Shown: positions 6,659 to 16,179 of the stretch, in pieces
Position numbering within the stretch: the stretch's first letter is position 1
Layout of the letters: each line of letters starts with the position of its first letter
The notes under the pieces: model-generated
What the model was told of the DNA's origin: nothing
What the model saw: the letters and a program-made list of their open reading frames with translations, nothing else
The model's database searches: none
Translations under genes and position numbers: made by a program
Origin: Lachnospiraceae bacterium
GTDB taxonomy: Bacteria; Bacillota; Clostridia; Lachnospirales; Lachnospiraceae
Direction: 5' to 3'
Assembly: GCA_017448245.1 (NCBI GenBank)
Contig: JAFSLV010000047.1
Coordinates: forward strand, 1-64,000
DNA: 64,000 nucleotides

Positions 6659-8716
6659 ATGGACTTCAAACTTCGTTCCGATTACAAACCGACCGGCGAC
6701 CAGCCGCAGGCGATCGCGGCACTCGTTGACGGCTTCAAGAAAGGCAACCAGTTCCAGACGCTGCTTGGCGTTACGGGCTCCGGCAAGACCTTTACGATGG
6801 CGAACGTCATCCAGGCGCTGAACAAGCCGACGCTTGTCATCGCGCATAACAAGACACTGGCAAGCCAGCTATATTCCGAATTTAAGGAGTTCTTCCCGGA
6901 GAACGCGGTGGAGTATTTTGTGTCGTATTACGACTACTACCAGCCGGAAGCCTACGTGCCTTCGACCGACACCTACATCGCCAAGGACTCCGCGGTCAAT
7001 GAAGAGATCGACAAGCTGCGCCTCTCTGCGACGGCGTCCCTTGCGGAGCGCAGGGATGTGGTCGTGGTGGCCTCCGTTTCCTGCATCTATGGTCTGGGCT
7101 CCCCCGATGAGTTTAAGGGCATGTCGATTTCGTTGCGGCCAGGACAGCGGATTTCCAGGGAACAGCTCATCCGCGACCTCGTTGCAATCCAGTACGCACG
7201 CAACGACATGGCGCTCGAGCGCTGCAATTTCCGCGTGAACGGTGATACGGTCGAGATCTTTCCCGCACAGGGATCAGACTTTCTCCTGCGCGTTGAGTTT
7301 TTCGGAGACGAGATCGACCGCATCTGCGAAACGGAGATCCTCACCGGAAAAATCCACAGTGAGCTGAGCCATGTCATGATCTGGCCGGCCTCCCACTATG
7401 TTGTCGCGCAGGACAAGATCAACCTCGCCTGTGACAATATCGAAAAAGAGCTCGAGGAGCGTGTCCGCTATTTTAAGAGCGAAGACAAGCTGATCGAGGC
7501 ACAGCGTATCGCAGAGCGCACCAATTTCGATGTGGAGATGATGCGCGAGACCGGCTTCTGCTCCGGCATCGAAAATTATTCCAGACATCTCGAGTTTCGT
7601 GCCGAGGGGGATCCTCCGCTCACCCTCCTCAATTTCTTTCCGGATGATTTTCTGATGATCATCGACGAATCGCACATGACGATCCCGCAGGTCGGCGGGA
7701 TGTTTAACGGCGACCGCTCCAGAAAGCTGCAGCTCGTCAATTACGGCTTCCGGCTGCCGAGCGCCCTCGACAACCGTCCGCTCAATTTTGAGGAGTTTGA
7801 GACACATATCGACCAGATGCTCTTTTGTTCCGCAACGCCCGGCAAATATGAAGAAGAACATGAACTGCTGCGTACGGAACAGGTGATCCGTCCGACCGGC
7901 CTCCTTGACCCGGAGGTCGACGTGCGCCCGGTCAAGGGGCAGATCGACGATCTCATCGGAGAAATCAACAAAACGACCAAAGCCAAAAACAAGGTCCTCG
8001 TCACGACACTCACCAAGCGCATGGCGGAGGATCTCACGGAGTATCTGCACGAGGCCGGTATCCGCGTCAAGTACCTTCACTCCGATATTGATACCTTAGA
8101 GCGCGCGGAGATCATCCGTGACATGCGGCTCGATGTCTTTGACGTACTCGTCGGCATCAACCTGCTGCGCGAAGGTCTCGATATCCCGGAGGTTGCGCTG
8201 GTCGCGATCATCGACGCCGACAAGGAAGGTTTTTTACGCTCGGAGACCTCCCTCATCCAGACGATCGGGCGTGCCGCGCGTAACAGCGAGGGACATGTCG
8301 TCATGTATGCCGATCAGATGACGGACTCCATGCAAAAAGCGATCGACGAAACCAACCGCCGTCGCGCGATCCAGCAAAAGTACAACGAGGAACACGGCAT
8401 CACGCCAAAGACCATCAAAAAGGCCGTGCGCGACCTCATCTCCATCACCAAAAAGGTCACAAAGGAACAGGTGAAGTTTGAAAAGGATCCGGAGTCCATG
8501 GACTTACCGGAGCTCGAAAAGCTCATCGCGGAGGTTGAGAAAAAGATGCGCCGCGCCGCCACCGATCTCGACTTTGAATCGGCGGCCATGCTGCGTGATC
8601 AGATGATTGAGCTTAGGCAGGAATACAACCGGATGACCGAAGGAAAGGCCCGCCCTGCTGCCTCTCCGCGCAGGAAGGCCGCCCAAAAGGCCGTGCGCTC
8701 CGCGAAAAAAAAATAA
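6659..8716 (+). CDS. uvrB: Excinuclease ABC subunit B
   Basis: 685 residues, the usual size for UvrB. It has Walker A G-V-T-G-S-G-K-T (Lys43), the damage-probing beta-hairpin [15 protein letters not shown] (from about residue 88), the Walker B D-E-S-H motif near residue 338, the helicase motif Q-T-I-G-R-A-A-R-N and a C-terminal UVR domain (about residues 620-655) that recruits UvrC. UvrB loads at lesions with UvrA and positions UvrC for dual incision in nucleotide excision repair. The tail is Ala/Lys/Arg-rich. uvrA is not adjacent, unlike many genomes. I see no complete SOS (LexA) box upstream. The integrative element ends directly in front of the gene. Confidence 0.98.
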   Translation: MDFKLRSDYKPTGDQPQAIAALVDGFKKGNQFQTLLGVTGSGKTFTMANVIQALNKPTLVIAHNKTLASQLYSEFKEFFPENAVEYFVSYYDYYQPEAYVPSTDTYIAKDSAVNEEIDKLRLSATASLAERRDVVVVASVSCIYGLGSPDEFKGMSISLRPGQRISREQLIRDLVAIQYARNDMALERCNFRVNGDTVEIFPAQGSDFLLRVEFFGDEIDRICETEILTGKIHSELSHVMIWPASHYVVAQDKINLACDNIEKELEERVRYFKSEDKLIEAQRIAERTNFDVEMMRETGFCSGIENYSRHLEFRAEGDPPLTLLNFFPDDFLMIIDESHMTIPQVGGMFNGDRSRKLQLVNYGFRLPSALDNRPLNFEEFETHIDQMLFCSATPGKYEEEHELLRTEQVIRPTGLLDPEVDVRPVKGQIDDLIGEINKTTKAKNKVLVTTLTKRMAEDLTEYLHEAGIRVKYLHSDIDTLERAEIIRDMRLDVFDVLVGINLLREGLDIPEVALVAIIDADKEGFLRSETSLIQTIGRAARNSEGHVVMYADQMTDSMQKAIDETNRRRAIQQKYNEEHGITPKTIKKAVRDLISITKKVTKEQVKFEKDPESMDLPELEKLIAEVEKKMRRAATDLDFESAAMLRDQMIELRQEYNRMTEGKARPAASPRRKAAQKAVRSAKKK

Positions 8717-8722
8717 GGGGCC

Positions 8723-10138
8723 TCATCCGTCCGCGACGGCGGAGGCGTATCCCTTCAGCGTTACCGTTTTCTCCGTCTGCGGTATCGTCAATTTCACTTC
8801 TTTCCCGGAAAAATTGTGAAGGATATACACCTCCTCTCCTGCGCCCTCTCCCGTCACATGCAGGCAAAAGACGGCACTGTCGCCGACGTCCACCGCTTCC
8901 GCACGGAGACCGCCTTCACCCAGCCACGGATACTTTGCTCTCTCCGCAAGAAGCGCTCTGTAGGTATGAAGGAGCGAGGTCTCATCCGCCTCCATTGACA
9001 GGACAGTATCCGTTACCTGGGATGTGTAATCACAGTCCGCTGGCGACAGGCATTCGTCTCCCTCTCCCCACTGCATTGCCATGCGCTTGTTTTCATCGCG
9101 GCCGGAGCCCCGCATGCCGATCTCCTCCCCGTAATAGACAAAGGGTTTTCCCGGCGCAAGCAGGAGGACGGCCGCGGCAAGGCGCCGGTGCTCGTCCCTG
9201 ATAAAGTATCCGCCGCTCCTGCCCTGGTCATGATTGGACAAAAAGACGGCGTCGACACCGTCCGCACCGACAGCCCCGATCGCGTTGACGTGATCCGCCA
9301 TGCGCTGTGCGAGCAATGCGCCCTTTTCTGTTTTGACAGCGCTTGCGATATCTCCCGTCGCGTCCGAGAGACCGAAATCAAAAAAGCTGTCGATCCCGCT
9401 TGCGTAATAGTCCTTCACATACGAAAAGTCCGCCCAGACCTCGGCGACAATGTAGGCTTCGGGGTTGATTGCCTTCACCGTCCCGTTCAGCCAGGATAAA
9501 AAGGCGATGTTTCTTTCGTGATTGGCTTCGTAATAATGCAGGGACGCGTCAAGGCGAAAGCCGTCGATACCGAGCTCCAGATAGCGCCTGACGATCTTTT
9601 CGATCTCCGTGCGTACCTCCCCGTTGTCGAGGTCCAGCTCCGGCATGTGCTCCCCGAAAAAGTTTTTCTCCGCGTACCAGTCGGGATGTTCCTTCACCCA
9701 CGGATGCTCTGAGGAGGTATGATTGATCACGAGATCGAGATAGAGCTTCATGCCGCGCGCATGCATCGCGCCGGTCAGGGAGGACAAGTCCTCCATCGTA
9801 CCGAAGGCGGGGTCGATCGCGCCGTAATTGGTGACATCGTAATGATGATAGGACGGCGACGGATGGATCGGAGTGAGCCATATATCGCTTACGCCAAGCG
9901 ATACCAGATAATCGAGCTTTCCCTCGATGCCCTTTAAGTCGCCGATCCCGTCTCCGTCGGAGTCCGCAAACGAACCGACAAAGATCTCATATACGACGCC
10001 CGTGGGCAGCGCCTGCTTGATTTGTCCCGCAGACATACCTTCCCTGTTCCCGGAGCAACCTGTCATCATCCCCATGATTGACATACAGATTATCACCTCG
10101 ACGATCTTTCCTCTGAATCTTCTCATCCTTTTCACCAT
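8723..10138 (-). CDS. GH13 alpha-amylase-family lipoprotein
   Basis: 471 residues. The N-terminal signal ends in a lipobox with Cys28 (M-M-T-G-C), so the protein is predicted to be anchored outside the membrane. The (beta/alpha)8 domain has a Ca-binding-type loop (D-S-D-G-D-G-I-G-D), region I D-L-V-I-N-H, the nucleophile Asp197 (G-F-R-L-D-A), the acid/base Glu233 (V-A-E-V-W) and the stabiliser in S-N-H-D (His303-Asp304). It is predicted to hydrolyse alpha-glucans to oligosaccharides outside the cell. It lies just downstream of the binding-protein/permease genes on the same strand, which fits feeding that importer. Exact substrate specificity is not deducible. Confidence 0.93.
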   Translation of the reverse strand: MVKRMRRFRGKIVEVIICMSIMGMMTGCSGNREGMSAGQIKQALPTGVVYEIFVGSFADSDGDGIGDLKGIEGKLDYLVSLGVSDIWLTPIHPSPSYHHYDVTNYGAIDPAFGTMEDLSSLTGAMHARGMKLYLDLVINHTSSEHPWVKEHPDWYAEKNFFGEHMPELDLDNGEVRTEIEKIVRRYLELGIDGFRLDASLHYYEANHERNIAFLSWLNGTVKAINPEAYIVAEVWADFSYVKDYYASGIDSFFDFGLSDATGDIASAVKTEKGALLAQRMADHVNAIGAVGADGVDAVFLSNHDQGRSGGYFIRDEHRRLAAAVLLLAPGKPFVYYGEEIGMRGSGRDENKRMAMQWGEGDECLSPADCDYTSQVTDTVLSMEADETSLLHTYRALLAERAKYPWLGEGGLRAEAVDVGDSAVFCLHVTGEGAGEEVYILHNFSGKEVKLTIPQTEKTVTLKGYASAVADG

Positions 10139-10330
10139 GGTACACTTTCAATTGTCGCACGTAAGGCCTCAGTGCACAGTTCAGCCAATACGTATATGCA
10201 CCGCGTGCAAGCATTTGACGTATACACAAGATGCGCCTTATGCGCAACGGAGGCGAGACTACAGGCTCGCCGGAGTGTTCTGCGCATCGAAGCATCGGTG
10301 TATGCGTCAAAGCGCAGCAGCGGTGCTATA

Positions 10331-10353
10331 TGAGAGCTCCCCCGGAGCTCTCA
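10331..10353 (-). promoter_or_regulatory. Intercistronic stem-loop at the permease stop codon
   Basis: A 10-bp perfect stem with a 3-nt loop includes the TGA stop of the upstream permease. No T-tract follows on the minus strand, so it is more likely an mRNA 3'-end stabiliser or partial terminator. The remaining gap to 10139 has further short hairpins (for example GGCGAG/CTCGCC near 10250) and no gene. Confidence 0.5.
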
Positions 10354-11196
10354 CCCCTTGGCTCCCCCCGCGGTGACGCCTCCGACATAGTATTTCTGCA
10401 TCACGATAAACAGCACCGTGATCGGGATCGCGATCAACACGGCCCCCGCGCAAAACTGCGTAAAGTACTTTGTGATGTTCTCCCTCGTCAGCATCTGGTA
10501 GAGCCCGAGCGCAATCGTGTAATTGTTGTAATTGTCCTTCATGATGACGCTCACCACGATAAAGTCGACCCACGGCGCGATAAAGCTCTCGAGAATCGTA
10601 TAGATGATGATCGGTTTGGAGAGCGGGAGCGAGATCTTCCAGAAGACCTCGTTTTTGGTGGCGCCGTCGATTAAGGCCGCCTCGTCGATCGAGCGCGGAA
10701 TCGTATCAAAAAATCCCTTGGCGATGTAGTACTTGGTAATCGCACCGCCCGAGTAGATCAGCACCAGGGAAAAGAGGCTCTGGATGAGTCCGATCGCCTT
10801 GAGGATGTGGTAGATCGCGATCATCGACATAAAGCCGGGAAACATCCCGAGGATCAGGATCACATTCATCATCGGCCGTCTTGCCGCAAACCTGAGCCTC
10901 GAAAACGCATAGGCCGTAAGCAACACCAGCACCGTCGTGATGATGCAGGAAGCGACCGCGACAACGAGCGTATTGAGAAACCATCGCGGATAATTAAACA
11001 GCGTCGTATCCGTAAAGAGCTTTGTATAGTTTTGCGTCGTATAGGTCAGCGGAAGAAAGTTTTTCGTAAACGCGCCCTGCGGCGTCTCCCGGAAGGACTG
11101 CAGGATAAGCCACACGATCGGAAAGAGCCAGATAAGCGACATCACGCATAAAATCACATAAATCCCCGCGTTGGAGATGCTCTCTTTTTTCTTCAT
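10351..11196 (-). CDS. Maltose/oligosaccharide ABC transporter permease, MalG type
   Basis: 281 residues with six predicted membrane helices and the permease EAA loop (D-E-A-A-L-I-D-G-A-T then I-S-L-P-L-S-K-P), which docks the ATPase. The first helix follows a short Lys-rich cytoplasmic start. It overlaps the upstream MalF-type gene by four bases (10351-11196 against 11193-12557), a sign of translational coupling. With the binding protein and MalF-type permease it forms a carbohydrate uptake transporter of the CUT1 class. No ATPase gene is linked, so a shared MsmX/MalK-type ATPase elsewhere must energise it. Confidence 0.93.
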   Translation of the reverse strand: MKKKESISNAGIYVILCVMSLIWLFPIVWLILQSFRETPQGAFTKNFLPLTYTTQNYTKLFTDTTLFNYPRWFLNTLVVAVASCIITTVLVLLTAYAFSRLRFAARRPMMNVILILGMFPGFMSMIAIYHILKAIGLIQSLFSLVLIYSGGAITKYYIAKGFFDTIPRSIDEAALIDGATKNEVFWKISLPLSKPIIIYTILESFIAPWVDFIVVSVIMKDNYNNYTIALGLYQMLTRENITKYFTQFCAGAVLIAIPITVLFIVMQKYYVGGVTAGGAKG

Positions 11197-12557
11197 TGAA
11201 ACTGATCCTCCTCCTGCACGGCACGGCTCCTGTTATAAGTCAGAAGCGACACGGCGGCACAGATCACAAAGATGATGATGCCGATCGTGGAAGCGAGCGA
11301 GTAGTTTTGTTCGTTGACGGTCAGCTTGTACAGCCAGGTGACGAGCAGATCCGTCTCGCCTGCCTGATAGAGATTGAGCGACTTGGGATCCCCCTGCGTC
11401 AGCAGGTAGATGACATTAAAGTTATTGATGTTGGCGACAAACTGCGTGATCAGATACGGGGTCGTCACCTGCAGCATGTAAGGCATCGTGATGTTGAAAA
11501 ACTGCGCCACGGTTCCCGCACCGTCGATGCGGCTCGCCTCATAGAGGTCTTCCGGGATATTCATCAGCACGCCCGAAGAGATCAGCATCGTATACGGGAT
11601 GCCGACCCAGAGATTGACGACGATGACCGTGATTTTGGCGATCATGCCGTTGGACAAAAACGGTATAAACTGTCTGATCACCCCGAGGTTCATGAGCAGC
11701 GTATTGAGCGCGCCCTGGTCGTGCAGAAACTTCGAGATCAGCATGAGCGACACAAACTGCGGCACCGCAACGGTCGTGATGAAGACCGTGCGCCAGAACT
11801 TTTTGATGCGGATCCCTTTTTTATTGATCATCAGCGCCAGGATGATCCCGAAAATGTAATTGAGAAACGTCGCAAAAAACGCCCAGACGATCGTCCACAA
11901 AAAGAGCCTGATGAGTGTGTTCGACCACAACGGATTGCCGTAGAGCACCTGCGTAAAGTTCTGCAGGCCGATCCAGGTAAAGAGATTGCCCGGCGGCTGG
12001 TGGTCGCGGTTGTAATTGGTAAACGCCATCAGAATCATAAAGATGAGCGGCGTCACCGTAAAGGCCGCAGCCAGCACCACGGGAAGCGTCAGCACCGTCA
12101 CATGAAAGCGGCTGTCCAAAAGATCCTTCAGATCATCCCGAAAGCTCTTTAGGCGCCCGCCCGCGCGAAGCGTCACCTGATTGACATACGCCGTTTTGAT
12201 ATTCATCAGATAAAAAACGATCACGACGATCCCGAGAAGAAGACTCATCACACCGTAGAGCAAAATCAGCATGGAGTTGTCGCCGGGCTTGATCACGGAA
12301 AATCCGAGAGCAGGGTCAAATTCCTTTGTCTGCGTCACGGTGCCGAGCGTCGGGAGCTTTATGACATAAAAGGCACCGAAGGTGATCATGTAATAGATAT
12401 ATCCCGCCTGGATTGCCAGGTACAGGAGCCCCTTTACGATCTGTCCGCGAAAGAGACTCCCCGCCCCCATGAGAAAAAAGGAGAGTCTCGTTAACAGATC
12501 TCCCTTTACAAAATACCGGAGGAACCCGATCCCCTCCGTATGCGCCCGTTTCTGCAT
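11193..12557 (-). CDS. Maltose/oligosaccharide ABC transporter permease, MalF type
   Basis: 454 residues, longer than many CUT1 permeases because of an N-terminal extension with extra membrane helices (about residues 25-60 and 95-120), as in MalF. The EAA loop is E-A-S-R-I-D-G-A-G-T-V-A-Q-F-F-N-I-T-M-P. It forms a heterodimer with the MalG-type permease to pass sugar across the membrane. The start ATG has a GGAGG site, and an intercistronic hairpin lies between this gene and the binding-protein gene. Substrate is inferred as maltodextrin from the neighbouring GH13 enzyme. Confidence 0.93.
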   Translation of the reverse strand: MQKRAHTEGIGFLRYFVKGDLLTRLSFFLMGAGSLFRGQIVKGLLYLAIQAGYIYYMITFGAFYVIKLPTLGTVTQTKEFDPALGFSVIKPGDNSMLILLYGVMSLLLGIVVIVFYLMNIKTAYVNQVTLRAGGRLKSFRDDLKDLLDSRFHVTVLTLPVVLAAAFTVTPLIFMILMAFTNYNRDHQPPGNLFTWIGLQNFTQVLYGNPLWSNTLIRLFLWTIVWAFFATFLNYIFGIILALMINKKGIRIKKFWRTVFITTVAVPQFVSLMLISKFLHDQGALNTLLMNLGVIRQFIPFLSNGMIAKITVIVVNLWVGIPYTMLISSGVLMNIPEDLYEASRIDGAGTVAQFFNITMPYMLQVTTPYLITQFVANINNFNVIYLLTQGDPKSLNLYQAGETDLLVTWLYKLTVNEQNYSLASTIGIIIFVICAAVSLLTYNRSRAVQEEDQFQ

Positions 12558-12631
12558 ATCGTAACCTCCTCCGTCGCATTCCGCGCACCGGAATGCTCAT
12601 GGACACACATCCTGTGCGGCTGCGGTATGAA

Positions 12632-12659
12632 GAAAGGGGCGGACACCTCCGCCCCTTTC
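12632..12659 (-). promoter_or_regulatory. Intercistronic hairpin between binding protein and permease genes
   Basis: A perfect 12-bp GC-rich stem (12632-12643 with 12648-12659) with a 4-nt loop, and no T-tract on the minus strand. Hairpins here commonly let the binding protein be made in excess over the permeases by stabilising the upstream mRNA; that role is inferred from position. Confidence 0.65.
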
Positions 12660-12672
12660 CCGTATGCGCTTT

Positions 12673-13971
12673 TTACTGGCCGCTTGTAATCTGTGCGACC
12701 ATCTCATCCAGTAGCGTCTGCAGATCCTTGCTCGTGTCATGCGCTTCCAGCGTCGTGCCGAAGGCCTCCGCCGGCGTCCAGTAAGCGCCGCCGACATCCT
12801 TTTGCGAAACCGCGTGCTGCGACTGCAGCGCAAGCGCAGCCAGCGCGATATTGGCTCTCACCGCATCGGAATCCGCCGCCTTGATGTTGGCGGGTCCGAT
12901 CTGTCTGGCTTCAAAACGGCGGATCTGATTTTCCTCGTTGGTCAGCCACATCGCCAGATCCATTGCCTCCGCGGGATGCGCGGACTGGGAGTTGACACCG
13001 ATGAGCTTGGTGCCGCCAAAGGAAGCCATCTGCGCCTGTGTGCCGTCGCCCGTCGTATAGGTCGGGAGCTTGGTCGCCGCATAGTTGTCTCCGAGTGCTC
13101 CCTGCACCGCCTCCGCATTCCACGTGCCGGAAACGCCTGCCGCGATCGAGCCGTCCTGTAAGCCCGCAGTAAAGACGGAGTCATCGCCCGTCACAAAGAC
13201 GCTGCTGTCGACAAAGGCCTGGATGCCCTGTGCGGCCGCTAACCCCGCCGCATTATTGAAATCGCACTGCTGCGTGCCGTCCTCCGCGAGGGAGAGCGTG
13301 CAGCCGTTGCCGATAAAGAAGGACGCGATGTACCAGCCGTTACTCACGTCCATAAAGATCTTTTTGCCCGCCGCATCCGCCGCGGCGATCATCGCATCCA
13401 GCGACTCCATATCCGCCTCCGTAAAGACGGAGCTGTCATAGTACATGAAATAGCCGTTGTCCGCGGTCTCCGGATAGGCCCAGATCGCTCCGTCCAGCGT
13501 CGCGGAATCGATCGCGAGCGCGTTGATCTCGGAGTTGATATAGGCAAGGTCCGCCTCGCGCTCGACCTCATAGAGCGCACCCGCGTTGACCAGGTCTCTG
13601 AGCTGGTCATTGGCAAAGGCAAAAACATCCGCCGCTGCTGCGGGGTCTTCCGAATAGCGGGATACCGCGTCCGCCTCGCTCACGACACCCAGCTCGATCT
13701 CAAAGGTCTTGTCGGGATACTGCGCCTTGAAGGACTCGGTCATCTCCTGTAAGAGAGCCTGCTCCTCCTGCGGTCCCCAGACCTTGAGCGTGATCACGTC
13801 ACCGCCTGCTTCCGCGCCGCCTGCCTCTGCGCCGCCGCTTTCCTGCGAAGAAGCGCCTCCCGCCGCCTGCGAGGCCGCACCGCCGGCGTTTCCCCCGGCG
13901 CCCCCTCCGCACGCAACAAGAGAGACGACCATGGTGGCCGCCGTCAACAACATCACCAGTTTTCTTTTCAT
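12673..13971 (-). CDS. Sugar ABC transporter substrate-binding lipoprotein, MalE-like
   Basis: 432 residues. The signal peptide ends in a lipobox with Cys21 (S-L-V-A-C-G-G-G), followed by a Gly/Ala/Ser/Glu-rich linker to about residue 58. The solute-binding fold begins at I-T-L-K-V-W-G-P and has the family's pattern of Trp and Asp/Glu residues in both lobes. The protein captures an oligosaccharide outside the membrane and delivers it to the MalF/MalG-type permeases. Start ATG 13971 is preceded by AAAGGAGG. A TATAAT element with an upstream TG lies about 40 bases ahead, inside the end of nagA, so this is the first gene of the importer operon. Confidence 0.93.
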   Translation of the reverse strand: MKRKLVMLLTAATMVVSLVACGGGAGGNAGGAASQAAGGASSQESGGAEAGGAEAGGDVITLKVWGPQEEQALLQEMTESFKAQYPDKTFEIELGVVSEADAVSRYSEDPAAAADVFAFANDQLRDLVNAGALYEVEREADLAYINSEINALAIDSATLDGAIWAYPETADNGYFMYYDSSVFTEADMESLDAMIAAADAAGKKIFMDVSNGWYIASFFIGNGCTLSLAEDGTQQCDFNNAAGLAAAQGIQAFVDSSVFVTGDDSVFTAGLQDGSIAAGVSGTWNAEAVQGALGDNYAATKLPTYTTGDGTQAQMASFGGTKLIGVNSQSAHPAEAMDLAMWLTNEENQIRRFEARQIGPANIKAADSDAVRANIALAALALQSQHAVSQKDVGGAYWTPAEAFGTTLEAHDTSKDLQTLLDEMVAQITSGQ

Positions 13972-14009
13972 AATACGCCTCCTTTGTTTATGGTAATAAC
14001 TACCTTCTC

Positions 14010-14018
14010 ATTATACCA
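14010..14018 (-). promoter_or_regulatory. Extended -10 promoter of the importer operon
   Basis: Read on the minus strand, TGG-TATAAT is an extended -10 element. No good -35 lies 17 bases upstream. It overlaps the nagA stop codon and sits about 38 bases before the binding-protein start. Confidence 0.55.
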
Positions 14019-15168
14019 CATTCTCCTGCCGGATGCCCTTGCACCAGACATCCTGCACAGAGTCATCCTCCCCCAATATGCACAGATCCGCATCATACCC
14101 GTTTCGTATCGCACCGATCCGGTCTCCCATGCCGATGAGTGCTGCGGGATTGGCGGTTGCGGACATCAACGCATCCGCAAAGGGGATCTTTGCCGTCTTC
14201 GTGAGATTACGCAGTCCCTCGTCCATCCGGAGCGTGGAACCCGCCAGCGTATCCGTCCCTTCGATCCGTGCGCAGCCGTCCGCATCCACCGCGATTCTGT
14301 GCGGGCCGAACTCAAAGACCTCTCCGGGCGCGCTTCCTTTGCATAACAACGCATCCGTCACCATCACGGTGCGGTCCCGGTCCTTGCATTTGAAAAAGAT
14401 ACGGAGCGCTTCCTTTGACACATGACGCAGATCGCAGATGATCTCACTGTAAAGATCGCCCATCGCAAGCGCCGCACCCGCAACGCCGGCCTCCCGGTGA
14501 TGAAACGGCGACTGCGCGTTAAAGGTATGCGTGATGCTCTTTGCGCCGGCCTGTACGGCCTGCTCCACCTGTGCACAGGTCGCCGCACTGTGTCCGACGG
14601 AGACGACGATGCCTTTTTCCGCCAGATACCTTGTCAGCGACAGCCCTTCATCGCACTCCGGTGCCAGTGTCACGATGCGGATGAGACCCTCCGAAGCCAT
14701 AAAAAGCCTTTCAAACATCCCGATGTCAGGCGCCACAATGGCGTCTTCGGGCTGTGCGCCTTTATATGCGGCATTGAGAAAAGGACCCTCCAGATGAATC
14801 CCCGCAATGTCCGCACCGTCCGCCCCCGGCCGGTGCTTCTTTTTTGCCGCGGCAACCGCACGCAGCGCCGCTGTCAACACGTCTTCCTTTGCGGTCAGTG
14901 TTGTCGCAAGAAAGGTCGTGACGCCTTCCGGGACGATCTTTTTGGCCCAGGTCCTTATCTCTTCTTCTTTTCCGTGACCCGCATCGCACGAAAAAGCACC
15001 GTGACAATGCACATCGACAAAACCGGGCACGATCCTCGCGTCCCTGTAATCGACATCCGCCTCGTCCTTTCCGCGGGCTTCGACCGCCGTGATCCTGCCG
15101 TGTTCCGTTTTCAGCTGCGCGGGGACAAATGCCCCGTCGATAAATACCCTTCTGCCGCTGATGATCAT
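14011..15168 (-). CDS. nagA: N-acetylglucosamine-6-phosphate deacetylase
   Basis: 385 residues from ATG 15168, chosen for its AAGGAGAG site and because it gives the normal NagA length; the open frame continues upstream without support. The amidohydrolase metal-site residues are present: His54 and His56 (V-D-V-H-C-H-G), Glu127 (H-L-E-G-P-F), His193 (V-G-H-S-A), His214 (I-T-H-T-F-N-A) and the catalytic Asp272 (T-D-A-L). It removes acetate from GlcNAc-6-phosphate in amino-sugar recycling. nagB is not adjacent. A ROK-family gene is divergent 72 bases away, which suggests shared control. Confidence 0.96.
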   Translation of the reverse strand: MIISGRRVFIDGAFVPAQLKTEHGRITAVEARGKDEADVDYRDARIVPGFVDVHCHGAFSCDAGHGKEEEIRTWAKKIVPEGVTTFLATTLTAKEDVLTAALRAVAAAKKKHRPGADGADIAGIHLEGPFLNAAYKGAQPEDAIVAPDIGMFERLFMASEGLIRIVTLAPECDEGLSLTRYLAEKGIVVSVGHSAATCAQVEQAVQAGAKSITHTFNAQSPFHHREAGVAGAALAMGDLYSEIICDLRHVSKEALRIFFKCKDRDRTVMVTDALLCKGSAPGEVFEFGPHRIAVDADGCARIEGTDTLAGSTLRMDEGLRNLTKTAKIPFADALMSATANPAALIGMGDRIGAIRNGYDADLCILGEDDSVQDVWCKGIRQENVV

Positions 15169-15228
15169 CCGTCTCTCTCCTTTTTTGTTCGCGGGCGTCC
15201 TGCCTGCATTTCCATGATAGCACACTTT

Positions 15229-15234
15229 TATGAT
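15229..15234 (+). promoter_or_regulatory. -10 element six bases before the ROK start codon
   Basis: TATGAT is followed by six bases and then ATG 15241, so the transcript would begin at or next to the start codon. There is no Shine-Dalgarno. The -35 region (near 15206) is poor, so confidence is limited. Confidence 0.4.
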
Positions 15235-15240
15235 AAAATA

Positions 15241-16128
15241 ATGCATATGAAAGAATACATCGCCTTTGATATCGATGATACGGTCATCCGGTACGGCATC
15301 ATCGGAGAGCATGCCGATATTTTTTTTCAGGACAGGACGCCGACACCCGCGGAGGGCGGTCCCGGTATCGTGGATACGGTTTTGTCCCTGATCGAGGAAA
15401 TGAAGGCACGCTGCCGTCCGGAGGGTGTGTGTATCTCTACCGCCGGCTTTGTCGATGCGCTGCACGGCTATGTCTACTACGCTCCGGAGTCGATGCCGGG
15501 CTATACCGGCACGGACTGGAAAAAGCTCGTCGAAAGCGGATGCGGCCTCCCCTGCGAAGCGGAAAACAATGTCAACTGTATCGGTCTTGCGGAATACACG
15601 TCGGGTGCGGCGATCAACGCCTCCTCCTGTCTGTGCCTCTCTGCGGGAGACGTCGTCGGCGGATGCTTTCTGATCGACGGCAAGGTCTGGCACGGCTATG
15701 CGATGAGCGCCTGTCAGATCGGCTATCTTCCGATGTACGGCTCCACCTTTTCAACGCTCGCCTCCTCCGGTGCACTCGTGCGCAAGGTCGCGGCGATCAA
15801 GGGGACGCTCGGGCTCAACTGGAATGAGGAGAAGATCTTTGACGAAGCCATGAAGGGCGACCGCGACTGTATCGAGGCGATCGATGCGATGTGCGACGTC
15901 CTCGGACGCGGCATATCCACGATCTGTTATGTGATCAATCCGGAGATCGTCGTGCTGTGCGGCGGCCTCGTCGCTTCCCACCACAGCCTGCTCCCCAAAA
16001 TCCGTGCGTCCATGGAAAAATACCTGATCGATCCGATCACAAGCAGCTCCTTTATCGCGACCGGCGCGCATACCCGTCAGGCCGGCCTGCTCGGCGCTTT
16101 TTACCATTATAAAAACAGCCGCGACTGA
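15241..16128 (+). CDS. ROK-family protein with degenerate kinase motifs
   Basis: 295 residues from ATG 15241 (ATG 15247 is an alternative; neither has a Shine-Dalgarno). The fold is that of ROK sugar kinases, but the key motifs are altered: phosphate-1 D-x-G-G-T reads D10-I-D-D-T14; the second glycine loop G-T-G-x-G-G reads G136-D-V-V-G-G; and the catalytic Asp of E-N-D-x-N is Asn110 (E-N-N-V-N). The Cys-rich zinc motif of classical ROK proteins is also missing. Kinase activity is therefore doubtful and a sugar-sensing or structural role is possible. It has no N-terminal DNA-binding domain. It is divergent from nagA. Confidence 0.85.
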   Translation: MHMKEYIAFDIDDTVIRYGIIGEHADIFFQDRTPTPAEGGPGIVDTVLSLIEEMKARCRPEGVCISTAGFVDALHGYVYYAPESMPGYTGTDWKKLVESGCGLPCEAENNVNCIGLAEYTSGAAINASSCLCLSAGDVVGGCFLIDGKVWHGYAMSACQIGYLPMYGSTFSTLASSGALVRKVAAIKGTLGLNWNEEKIFDEAMKGDRDCIEAIDAMCDVLGRGISTICYVINPEIVVLCGGLVASHHSLLPKIRASMEKYLIDPITSSSFIATGAHTRQAGLLGAFYHYKNSRD

Positions 16129-16149
16129 TGCCGCGGCAATTTCTTTTTT
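16118..16149 (+). terminator. Terminator overlapping the ROK stop codon
   Basis: GCCGCG (16118-16123) pairs with CGCGGC (16132-16137) around an 8-nt loop containing the TGA stop. AATTTCTTTTTT follows. It separates the ROK gene from the convergent DUF1846 gene. Confidence 0.65.
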
Positions 16150-16179
16150 CCTGGATTGTCCGAGCGCCTTCCGGACTTC

